A stretch of DNA of 59,798 nucleotides from an uncultured Eggerthella sp. (GTDB lineage Bacteria; Actinomycetota; Coriobacteriia; Coriobacteriales; Eggerthellaceae): contig CALLDI010000006.1 in the NCBI GenBank assembly GCA_937998355.1, positions 1 to 59,798 of the forward strand. Direction: 5' to 3'. The notes under the pieces are model-generated. The model ran no database searches. It was given only the letters and a program-made list of their open reading frames with translations, and was not told the origin of the DNA. Made by a program: the position numbers and the translations under genes. Every line of letters starts with the position of its first letter. Position 1 is the stretch's first letter. Positions 33,766 through 41,690 of this stretch are shown here, in pieces.

Positions 33766-33803
33766 GCAGGAGTGAATGAGCTGTCAAGCTCATTCACTCC
33801 TGC
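33766..33803. promoter_or_regulatory. perfect 17-bp hairpin upstream of the LRR surface protein
   Basis: The stem GCAGGAGTGAATGAGCT pairs without mismatch with 33787-33803 around a GTCA loop, about 95 bases before the start codon. No U-tract follows on either strand, so it may be an operator, an mRNA 5' stabiliser or a small mobile hairpin rather than a terminator. Confidence 0.5.
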
Positions 33804-33944
33804 TGCCCATGCCGCACAAAAGGTTTATCTCTAACTCTTTTGCCGAGAATGAAAAGCCTGATCATGTGATTTCGATTGAATCTTACGTTACATACCGTAA
33901 GTTTTGTTGAGCAACATTTTTAATTTGCGATGAGCGTGCTCACT

Positions 33945-33974
33945 AAAAGAAAAGCCAGCATATGCTGGCTTTTC
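33945..33974 (-). terminator. glmM terminator
   Basis: A perfect 26-bp palindrome (GAAAAGCCAGCA and its complement, 33949-33974) is followed on the minus strand by TTTT, 40 bases after the glmM stop. Confidence 0.85.
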
Positions 33975-34014
33975 GAGCAATCGCCTTCCATGAAGGAAGT
34001 GCTGAGATTTCCCT

Positions 34015-35355
34015 CTACACCCCGAGCTCGTTTTCGATCACGCTGGCGATCTGCTGGGCGTAGGAAAGGGCTTCTTCGGGGGTGGCGGCCTCCACCATCA
34101 CGCGAACGAGCGGTTCGGTGCCAGAAGGACGCACGAGCACACGACCCGAGCCATCCAGCTTCGCTTCCGCTTGCGCGATCGCATCAGACACGACCGCGCT
34201 TTCGAGCGCAGCCTGTTTGTCGGTAACACGCACGTTGATGAGCTCCTGTGGGAAGCGCTGCATGAGCGCTGCCGTAGCAGAGACGGGTTGCGCATTGCGC
34301 AGGCATGCTGCCAAAAACTGCAGCGCCGTGATGAGTCCATCACCGGTCGAATTATGATCGAGGAAGATCATGTGGCCACTCTGTTCGCCGCCGATCACCA
34401 CGTTGCGCTGACGCATCTCGTTCAGTACGTACTTGTCACCTACCTGAGTTTGCACGACCGTGATGCCCGCCGCATCCATGGCCTTCGTAAAACCGAGGTT
34501 GCACATGACGGTCGACACGACCGTATCGTCTCGCAGTAATCCGCGCTTCTGTAGATCGAGCGCGCACACGGTCTCGACCACGTCGCCATCGATCTCGTTA
34601 CCCAACTCGTCCACGAACATGACACGGTCCGCATCCCCATCATGCGCGATGCCGATGTGGGCTCCCTTTTCAGCGACCAGCTGACGTACGGGTTCAAGAT
34701 GGGTCGAGCCACACTGCACGTTGATGTCGATGCCATTGAAATCATCATTGATCACGTGCACGGTCGCACCCAACTGCTCGAGCGCCGCAGCCGTAGTGAG
34801 CGAAGATGCACCATGACCGGTATCGAGCGCGATGGTGAGCTGCGAGAAGTCGAGCGACTTGTCTTGCAGCGAGGAAATAGCGTGCTGAATGTAGAGATCG
34901 CACGCATCTTCGACGGGGAGCACCACGCCTACTTCATCGCCCGAAGGCAGGTCTGCTGCCTGCGCTCCCCCGTCCAACACGAACTTCTCGACCTGGTCTT
35001 CAGCATCTTCGGTCAGTTTGAAGCCGGACGCGTCGAAGAACTTGATGCCGTTGTACTCGGGAGGATTGTGCGATGCCGAGATGACGATGCCACCATCGGC
35101 ATGCAGCTCGCGTACGAGGAACGCTACGCCAGGCGTCGGGATGATGCCCGCATCCAGCACAGTGCCGCCCATGCTCATGATGCCCGCATTCAGCGCCGAT
35201 CCCAGCATGTCGCCCGAAAGGCGCGTGTCCTTACCGACCGCGATGGTCTTGCCCAAGAATCGCGCGGCTGCCTGGCCGAGCTTGAAAGCCATGTCGCACG
35301 TGAGCTCGGTGTTCGCCACTCCGCGTACGCCATCAGTTCCGAAAAGTACGGTCAA
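34015..35355 (-). CDS. glmM: phosphoglucosamine mutase
   Basis: A 446-residue alpha-D-phosphohexomutase that turns glucosamine 6-phosphate into glucosamine 1-phosphate, the substrate of GlmU. The family opening FGTDGVRGVANTELT is present. The phospho-Ser loop is ISASHNPPEYNGIKFF, the metal-binding loop DGDADRVMFVD, the sugar-binding loop GGEQSGHM and the phosphate-binding loop RPSGTEPLVRVMVEA. All four active-site loops are intact. It is monocistronic or follows hisE loosely, with a hairpin between them. Confidence 0.97.
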   Translation of the reverse strand: MTVLFGTDGVRGVANTELTCDMAFKLGQAAARFLGKTIAVGKDTRLSGDMLGSALNAGIMSMGGTVLDAGIIPTPGVAFLVRELHADGGIVISASHNPPEYNGIKFFDASGFKLTEDAEDQVEKFVLDGGAQAADLPSGDEVGVVLPVEDACDLYIQHAISSLQDKSLDFSQLTIALDTGHGASSLTTAAALEQLGATVHVINDDFNGIDINVQCGSTHLEPVRQLVAEKGAHIGIAHDGDADRVMFVDELGNEIDGDVVETVCALDLQKRGLLRDDTVVSTVMCNLGFTKAMDAAGITVVQTQVGDKYVLNEMRQRNVVIGGEQSGHMIFLDHNSTGDGLITALQFLAACLRNAQPVSATAALMQRFPQELINVRVTDKQAALESAVVSDAIAQAEAKLDGSGRVLVRPSGTEPLVRVMVEAATPEEALSYAQQIASVIENELGV

Positions 35356-35405
35356 CGTCGTTTCCTTTCATGCATGATGCACAGGCGCGCATCAAACGAA
35401 GAACA

Positions 35406-35429
35406 GGCCGATCGTGCGTACGACCGGCC
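35406..35429 (-). terminator. hairpin between hisE and glmM
   Basis: A 10-bp stem (GGCCGATCGT / ACGACCGGCC, one mismatch) lies 11 bases past the hisE stop. The T-rich stretch after it is weak, so its strength as a terminator is uncertain. Confidence 0.45.
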
Positions 35430-35439
35430 CGTAAAATCT

Positions 35440-35862
35440 CTAGTGATTCGAGCCTCGATTGACGAAATCGGGCTTCAGCATGACCACGCCCGATCGCAAT
35501 GCGATCTCGTCCTCGGTCATGCGGGTGTTCATCTCCGCTGCGAATTCATCAAGGCTGATACCACAGCGCTCCAGCAGCACGAGCAGATGGTAGACCACAT
35601 CGCCCGCTTCATAGCGCAGATGATCGACCTCTTCGGGCGCCGCATCCGCACGCAGCACATCCTTTGCGGCCAGCGTGGTCTCATGCGCCTCTTCCACCAA
35701 CTTCTTCAGCAGGTCGTCGATATCACCCGACAGCAGGCGATACGTATAGCTCTGCGGATCGGCTGCTTCATGACGCACATGGATGGTATGCGCGAGCGAC
35801 TCGAGCGCCGCGCCCATCTGGCTTTCAGGCTCTTGTCCTTCAGTGAGGTAGGTCTTTTCCAT
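35440..35862 (-). CDS. hisE: phosphoribosyl-ATP pyrophosphatase
   Basis: A 140-residue MazG-like enzyme that hydrolyses phosphoribosyl-ATP to phosphoribosyl-AMP, the second step of histidine synthesis. The family pattern KKLVEEAHETTLAAKD, with the metal-binding Glu pair, and LRYEAGDVVYHLLVLL are clear. It has about 30 extra N-terminal and 20 extra C-terminal residues compared with minimal HisE. No other his gene is present, so it is detached from the rest of the pathway, although prs in the window supplies PRPP. A ribosome-binding AAGGAA precedes the ATG. Confidence 0.9.
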   Translation of the reverse strand: MEKTYLTEGQEPESQMGAALESLAHTIHVRHEAADPQSYTYRLLSGDIDDLLKKLVEEAHETTLAAKDVLRADAAPEEVDHLRYEAGDVVYHLLVLLERCGISLDEFAAEMNTRMTEDEIALRSGVVMLKPDFVNRGSNH

Positions 35863-35886
35863 GCTTCACGTTCCTTCAAAGCGCGA

Positions 35887-37188
35887 TCAGTTCATGCGCG
35901 CCAAGATCGCATCGCGCGCCGCGCACGTTTCTGCGATCTCTTTCTCGATATCGATCGTCAAATAGTCGCCATTTTCATAGAGAATCTTACCATCAACCAT
36001 GGTCAAAACCACGTCTGAACCCTCTGCAGAATAGACCACGTTCTCCGCCATAGTGTGAACGGGCTGCATCCAGGGCGTGTCGATGTCGAGCACGACCAGG
36101 TCAGCCTTCGCACCCACCTGGATGAGGCCACAATCTTGACGCCCTTGCGAGAGTGCGCCGTTGCGCGTCGCGATGGTTATGAGTTCTTCTGCCGAGAGCG
36201 ACACCGGGTCGGCATCGCCTGCGCGCTGCATGAGCGAGAGCAAGTAGAGATCCTTGAACATGTTGTGGTTGTTGTTGCTGGCCACGCCATCGGTGCCGAG
36301 GCACAGCGTGATACCCGCATCTCTCATAGCATTCACGTTCGCGATGCCACTGCCAAGCTTCGCGTTCGATGCTGGGCAACATGCCACGAACACACCCTTG
36401 TCCGCCATGATGCGACGATCGTCCTCGGTCAACCAGACGCAATGATCAGCCGTGGTGGGAACGTCGAATAGCCCCAGATCAGCCAAATATGCCGGTGGCG
36501 TCTTGCCATGACGATCGAGGCATTCCTGCACCTCTTTGCGCGTCTCGCTCACGTGCACCTGCATGCGCAGACCTGCATCCTTCGTAGCTTGCGCGAGGCT
36601 CGCCACCATCTCGGGCGTGGAGGCGTATTCAGCATGCAAGCTCATATCCATGAGCAAGCGGCCATCGGCCGCCCCATGGTACTTCTTGATCCATGCTTCA
36701 TTCTCGGCGCACAGCGGCAGGTCGTAATAGGTCACGCCGGGCTCCATGCTCACCACGCAGTCGGACAGATTGCATTTGATGCCGCTCTCCAACACCGCGC
36801 GTGCACGTGCATCTGTACAGAAATACATGTCAGTGAACGAGACCACACCGAAGCGCAGCATCTCGGCGATGCCGAGCAGCGTGCCATGGTAGGCATCATC
36901 TTCGGTGATGTGGTCCTCGAACGGGAAAATAGCCTCGTTCAGCCAGCGATCGAGCGGCAGATTGTCACCGCGCCCACGCAGTAGTGTCATGGGTACGTGC
37001 GCATGCGCGTTGTAGAGCGCCGGCATGAGCAGCTTGCCTCGCCCATCGTAGACGCGATCGAACGTGCCTTCGGGGCGTTCGAGCTGGAAGTGCGCGATCT
37101 TCCCCTCCTCTACGGCCACATAGGCGTGCGGTATGGTCTTACCTTCTTCGGTCAGGACCGTGATGTCGTTGAAGAGCAGAGAGCTCAT
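35887..37188 (-). CDS. amidohydrolase (MTA/SAH deaminase-like)
   Basis: A 433-residue metal-dependent amidohydrolase. The metal-binding NAHAHVP, VHVSETRKEV, TADHCVWLTEDD and the final GTDGVASNNNHNMF are in the order of the TatD/MtaD/ATZ-TRZ group. These deaminate 5'-methylthioadenosine, S-adenosylhomocysteine or related adenosines. The start at 37188 follows AAGG; eight earlier codons overlap the rpoC terminator. Its position directly after the rpoC terminator and before hisE (24 bases) suggests cotranscription with hisE only. Guanine or chlorohydrolase-type activities cannot be excluded. Confidence 0.85.
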   Translation of the reverse strand: MSSLLFNDITVLTEEGKTIPHAYVAVEEGKIAHFQLERPEGTFDRVYDGRGKLLMPALYNAHAHVPMTLLRGRGDNLPLDRWLNEAIFPFEDHITEDDAYHGTLLGIAEMLRFGVVSFTDMYFCTDARARAVLESGIKCNLSDCVVSMEPGVTYYDLPLCAENEAWIKKYHGAADGRLLMDMSLHAEYASTPEMVASLAQATKDAGLRMQVHVSETRKEVQECLDRHGKTPPAYLADLGLFDVPTTADHCVWLTEDDRRIMADKGVFVACCPASNAKLGSGIANVNAMRDAGITLCLGTDGVASNNNHNMFKDLYLLSLMQRAGDADPVSLSAEELITIATRNGALSQGRQDCGLIQVGAKADLVVLDIDTPWMQPVHTMAENVVYSAEGSDVVLTMVDGKILYENGDYLTIDIEKEIAETCAARDAILARMN

Positions 37189-37206
37189 GAAATGCCTTTC
37201 TAAACG

Positions 37207-37240
37207 AAACACGCGCCCCGTGAATGCGAGACGCGTGTTT
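37207..37240 (-). terminator. rpoBC operon terminator
   Basis: Arms AAACACGCG (37207-37215) and CGCGTGTTT (37232-37240) form a stem starting 29 bases past the rpoC stop. On the minus strand the stem ends in TTTCGTTT. Confidence 0.75.
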
Positions 37241-37268
37241 TTGAATCTGGCCTGAACGCTTGGGTGCG

Positions 37269-40200
37269 TTATTCCTCAGAAGCCTCGTCGGTCGAGCTTG
37301 CCGAAGCGTCGCCACCCAACGTGTCGGGATCGATGACGCCGAAGCCCATATCGGAGACGGAATTGAGCAGTTCGTCCAATTCGTCGAGGTTGCGCTGGTA
37401 AGAACGCGGCGGGAGTGCCTCGCCCAGCATGTCCTCGCCATCAGTGCTGAACGTTGCTGGCTTGTCACCACCGATCAACACGGTATCGTCCGGCGAGAAG
37501 ACCATGTCCAGCAGCTGGCTCATGTCGTCAGCTGAAGCCGAGAAGTCGTCTTCGATGACCTTCGAAAGGTTGTGGCTCTCGAGGCCAGCTTTCAGCTCTT
37601 CGATCGCCTTGGTGCCGATACCTTCGATGCGCAGCAGCTCATCTTCGGTGTGACCGACCAGGTCAGCCACGGTCTCGATGCCTGCCTCGGAGAACTTGTT
37701 CGCCCAACGCTGGGAAACTCCCAAGTCGTCGTAGATGTAGAGGCGAGCCTCTTCATCGGTGAGGTTCTTCGCACGATAACCAGCGGTGATGGATGCGAAG
37801 TAGCTCGCGTAATCGGAACCGCCCATGTAATCGGTGCCGTCGAGCGACCAATCCTGCGGCTGCGGCAGCAGCTCTTCGATGTCGCGCAGTGCCTGCGGAG
37901 CGGAGTCGGGCAAACGATCGGAATCGTTCGCGGTGACCGGCACGCCCTTGTAGGTGATATCGACATTCTTGTAGCGCTTGAGACCAGTACCAGCCGGGAT
38001 CGGCTTACCGATGATGACGTTCTCCTTGAGACCTTGCAGCGTATCGACCTTGCCCTCGATCGCAGCATCGGTAAGAACCTTGGTGGTCTCCTGGAACGAT
38101 GCAGCGGAGAGGAACGAATCGGTTGCCAGCGAAGCCTTGGTGATGCCCAGCAGCAGCGGCTGACCCACCGGAGGATTCTTGCCTTCGAGGATGAGGTCGT
38201 TAACGACCTTCTCGAACTCGAAGCGGTTCACCTGGCGACCCGGCAGATAATCGGAATCGCCCGGATCGACAACAGCGACCTTACGCAGCATCTGACGTGC
38301 GATGACCTCGATGTGCTTGTCGTTGATGTCTACGCCCTGAGAAACGTACACGTCCTGGACCTGGCTGACGATGTAGCGCAGCGTGGTGTTCGGGTCGGTA
38401 AGACGCAGCAGGTCGTGCGGGTTGATGGAACCCTTGGTGAGCTGCTGGCCGACCTCGACCTCGCAACCATCTTCAACGCCCGGCAGCAACTGAGCGCGAG
38501 CCGAAACGACGTATTCGCGGATGTTGCCTTCTTGGTCGTGGATAGTGAGGATCTTGTTGTTCTTGTCGCCGGAAACCTGCAGCGTACCTGCGATCTCCGC
38601 GAGCGTCGCCTGGCCCTTAGGCTTGCGCGCCTCGAAGAGCTCGGTGACACGAGGAAGACCATGAGTGATGTCCTCGCCCGCGACGCCGCCGGTATGGAAC
38701 GTACGCATGGTGAGCTGCGTGCCCGGCTCGCCGATGGACTGAGCAGCGATGATACCTGCCGCGGTGCCGATGTTGACCGGACGCGAGGTGGCCAGGTCCC
38801 AACCGTAGCACTTCTGGCAGATGCCATGTTCAGCGTGACAGGTCATGACGGAACGATGCGTGAGCGTCTCGACGCCTGCGTCCACGAAGGACTTCAGCTG
38901 CGCGACGGAGCTCACGAACTCGCCCGCCTCGAGCAGGATCTCGCCCGTGTTCGGGTCGACGATCGGATCGACCAAGCAACGGCCGACCAGGGAATCGTCT
39001 ACTTCACCCTTGACGTTCAAGAGGTTGCACTCGATGCCGTCGGTAGTGCCGCAGTCGATCTCGCGGATGATGACATCCTGCGCGACGTCGACGAGACGAC
39101 GGGTGAGGTAACCAGAGTCAGCAGTACGCAGCGCGGTGTCAGCAAGACCCTTACGTGCGCCGTGCGTAGAGATGAAGTATTCCAGAACGGAGAGGCCTTC
39201 GCGGAAGTTCGCCTTGATCGGACGGTCGATGATCTCGCCCTTCGGGTCGGACATAAGACCACGCATACCCGCCAGCTGACGAATCTGCTTGATGTTACCA
39301 CGAGCACCGGAGAAGGCCATCATGTAGATGGGGTTGAACTTGTCGAAGTTCTCCGCCATGGCCTCGCCAACTTCGTCGTTAGCTTCGTTCCAGATGTCAA
39401 CGATCTGCTTGTGGCGTTCCTCGTCGCTCATGAGGCCCATCTCGTAGTCCTCGTCGATCGCAACGACCTTCTCGTCCGCCGCGGCCAGGATCTCGTCCTT
39501 TTGAGGCGGGATGGTGGCGTCATAGACCGAAACGGTAACGCCTGCGCGGGTGGCGTAGTGGAAGCCAGAGCTCTTCAGACCGTCCAGGATGGGTTCCATC
39601 TCGGAGGTGGTGTAGCGGTTGCAGCAATCCTCCACCAGACGCGAGATCTCGGTCTTGTTCATCTCGTAATTGAGGAACGGATAATCGTCCGGCAGCACCG
39701 CGTTGAAGGTGATGCGGCCGATGGTGGTCTGGATGCGCTCGCCGGCCTTGTGCTCTTCGAATTCACCGAAGGCGCTCGCGACCTGCGTGTCCTTGTTCAG
39801 ACGGACCCAGATCTTGGCCTGCAGATCAAGCTCGGAGCGAGCATCGTAGGCGTTCAGCGCGTCATCGAAGTCGATGAACGCGCGGCCTTCACCGGGGAAG
39901 CCATCGCGGGCAGCGGTGAGGTAGTACAGACCGATGATCATGTCCTGCGTCGGGACCGTGAGCGGACGGCCGTGAGCAGGGCTCTTGATGTTGTTCGCGG
40001 AGAGCATGAGCACGCGAGCTTCTGCCTGCGCCTCGTTGCCCAGCGGTACGTGGACCGCCATCTGGTCGCCGTCGAAGTCCGCGTTAAATGCGGTACAAAC
40101 GAGCGGATGCAGACGGATGGCCTTGCCTTCTACCAGCACCGGCTCGAAAGCCTGGATGCCCAGACGGTGAAGGGTTGGGGCGCGGTTCAGCAGTACGGGG

Positions 40201-41690
40201 TGCTCGGTGATGACCTCTTCGAGGACGTCCCAAACGTAGCTCGCGCCACGATCGACCGCACGCTTCGCAGCCTTGATGTTGGCAGCATATTCGAGCTCGA
40301 CCAGGCGCTTGATGACGAAGGGCTTGAACAGCTCCAGCGCCATAGCGGAAGGAAGACCGCACTGATGCAGCTTCAAGGTCGGGCCAACGACGATTACGGA
40401 ACGGCCGGAATAGTCGACGCGCTTACCGAGCAGGTTCTGACGGAAGCGACCCTGCTTACCCTTGAGCATGTCGGAGATGGACTTCAGCGGACGGTTGCCA
40501 GGGCCCGTGACGGGGCGACCGCGACGGCCGTTGTCGAAGAGCGAGTCGACCGCTTCTTGCAGCATGCGCTTCTCGTTGTTCACGATGATCTCGGGCGCGC
40601 CAAGATCGAGCAGACGCTTCAGGCGGTTGTTACGGTTGATGACGCGACGATAGAGATCGTTCAGGTCGGACGTCGCGAAACGGCCACCGTCGAGCTGCAC
40701 CATCGGGCGCAGGTCGGGCGGGATGACCGGGATGACGTCGAGGATCATGTCGGAAGGCTTGTTCTTGGAGTGCAGGAACGCGTCGACCACCTTCAAGCGC
40801 TTGATGGCCTTGGTGCGCTTCTGGCCCTTGCCCGTCGCGACGACTTCGCGCAGTTCATCGGCGGTCGCCTGCAAGTCGATGGAGTCGAGCAGGTCGCGAA
40901 CCGCTTCAGCACCCATGCCGCCACGGAAGTATTCGGAGTAGTTGGTGCGCATCTCGCGATAGAGCTGCTCGTCGGGAACGAGCTGCTTGGGCTCGATCTT
41001 CAGGAATGCCTCGAATGCTTCGTTGCGCAGCGCCTTGCGCTCGTTGAACTCTTCGTAGAGATCGGCGATCTCTTCTTCGACCTCTTCAGGGGTCATGCGC
41101 TCTTCTTCATCGATGTCGTCGACGAATTCGTCCTCTTCAGGGACGTAATCGACCGAAAGACGGCGCGTCGCGGCGATCAGGCGATCGCGCTCTGCGTCCA
41201 GTTCTTCCAGGTCGGCAGAAAGTTCGTCGCGCAGTTCTTCGATATCTTCTTCACGGGCCTCTTTATCGACCGACGTGATGATGGAGCTTGCGAAGTAGAG
41301 CACCTTCTCGAGCTCTTTCGGAGCGATGTCGAGCAGGTAACCCAGACGCGAGGGTGAACCCTTGAAGTACCAGATGTGAGACACGGGAGCTGCAAGCTCG
41401 ATGTGGCCCATGCGCTCACGACGGACCTTCGAGCGCGTCACCTCGACGCCGCATCGCTCGCAGACGATGCCCTTGAAGCGGATGCGCTTGTACTTACCGC
41501 AGGCGCACTCCCAATCCTTCGTCGGACCGAAGATCTTCTCGCAGAACAGGCCGTCCTTCTCGGGCTTGAGCGTACGGTAGTTGATGGTTTCAGGTTTCTT
41601 CACTTCGCCACGGGACCAGCCGCGCACGTCTTCAGCGCTCGCAAGAGAGATACGGATGGCATCAAAGTTATTAACATCGAATTCAGTCAT
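37269..41690 (-). CDS. rpoC: RNA polymerase beta' subunit with an alpha-CTD-like C-terminal extension
   Basis: A 1,473-residue beta' subunit. The N-terminal zinc-binding Cys set (CACGKYKR near 62, CERCGVEV near 77), the catalytic NADFDGDQMA (near 536) and the second Cys cluster (CHAEHGICQKCYG) are intact. The core ends near 1,250, while actinobacterial RpoC is usually about 1,300 long. Residues about 1323-1376 have the length and pattern of the helix-hairpin-helix C-terminal domain of the alpha subunit: LGVSQRWANKFSEAGIET, VADLVGHTEDELLRIEGIG, TKAIEELKAGLES. An acidic tail of about 97 residues follows. The ATG lies directly after the rpoB stop, with AGGAG inside the end of rpoB. Confidence 0.97.
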   Translation of the reverse strand: MTEFDVNNFDAIRISLASAEDVRGWSRGEVKKPETINYRTLKPEKDGLFCEKIFGPTKDWECACGKYKRIRFKGIVCERCGVEVTRSKVRRERMGHIELAAPVSHIWYFKGSPSRLGYLLDIAPKELEKVLYFASSIITSVDKEAREEDIEELRDELSADLEELDAERDRLIAATRRLSVDYVPEEDEFVDDIDEEERMTPEEVEEEIADLYEEFNERKALRNEAFEAFLKIEPKQLVPDEQLYREMRTNYSEYFRGGMGAEAVRDLLDSIDLQATADELREVVATGKGQKRTKAIKRLKVVDAFLHSKNKPSDMILDVIPVIPPDLRPMVQLDGGRFATSDLNDLYRRVINRNNRLKRLLDLGAPEIIVNNEKRMLQEAVDSLFDNGRRGRPVTGPGNRPLKSISDMLKGKQGRFRQNLLGKRVDYSGRSVIVVGPTLKLHQCGLPSAMALELFKPFVIKRLVELEYAANIKAAKRAVDRGASYVWDVLEEVITEHPVLLNRAPTLHRLGIQAFEPVLVEGKAIRLHPLVCTAFNADFDGDQMAVHVPLGNEAQAEARVLMLSANNIKSPAHGRPLTVPTQDMIIGLYYLTAARDGFPGEGRAFIDFDDALNAYDARSELDLQAKIWVRLNKDTQVASAFGEFEEHKAGERIQTTIGRITFNAVLPDDYPFLNYEMNKTEISRLVEDCCNRYTTSEMEPILDGLKSSGFHYATRAGVTVSVYDATIPPQKDEILAAADEKVVAIDEDYEMGLMSDEERHKQIVDIWNEANDEVGEAMAENFDKFNPIYMMAFSGARGNIKQIRQLAGMRGLMSDPKGEIIDRPIKANFREGLSVLEYFISTHGARKGLADTALRTADSGYLTRRLVDVAQDVIIREIDCGTTDGIECNLLNVKGEVDDSLVGRCLVDPIVDPNTGEILLEAGEFVSSVAQLKSFVDAGVETLTHRSVMTCHAEHGICQKCYGWDLATSRPVNIGTAAGIIAAQSIGEPGTQLTMRTFHTGGVAGEDITHGLPRVTELFEARKPKGQATLAEIAGTLQVSGDKNNKILTIHDQEGNIREYVVSARAQLLPGVEDGCEVEVGQQLTKGSINPHDLLRLTDPNTTLRYIVSQVQDVYVSQGVDINDKHIEVIARQMLRKVAVVDPGDSDYLPGRQVNRFEFEKVVNDLILEGKNPPVGQPLLLGITKASLATDSFLSAASFQETTKVLTDAAIEGKVDTLQGLKENVIIGKPIPAGTGLKRYKNVDITYKGVPVTANDSDRLPDSAPQALRDIEELLPQPQDWSLDGTDYMGGSDYASYFASITAGYRAKNLTDEEARLYIYDDLGVSQRWANKFSEAGIETVADLVGHTEDELLRIEGIGTKAIEELKAGLESHNLSKVIEDDFSASADDMSQLLDMVFSPDDTVLIGGDKPATFSTDGEDMLGEALPPRSYQRNLDELDELLNSVSDMGFGVIDPDTLGGDASASSTDEASEE

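Larger units (their letters stand above)
33672..34014. other. intergenic region between glmM and the LRR surface protein
   Basis: This 343-bp AT-rich gap contains the glmM terminator (33945-33974), a perfect 17-bp hairpin (33766-33803) and a small CTCGATC-CAA-GATCGAG hairpin near 33735-33751. No gene is seen. The promoter of the surface-protein gene must lie here but is not clear. Confidence 0.5.

Noticed and set aside
37572..41357. A 1,261-codon open frame antisense to rpoC, and similar long ones antisense to rpoB (42069-43886) and other genes
   Set aside because: They are in register with strongly biased codon use of the true genes, read as low-complexity Arg/Asp/Leu protein and have no ribosome-binding sites. 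They are shadows of high-GC coding sequence.
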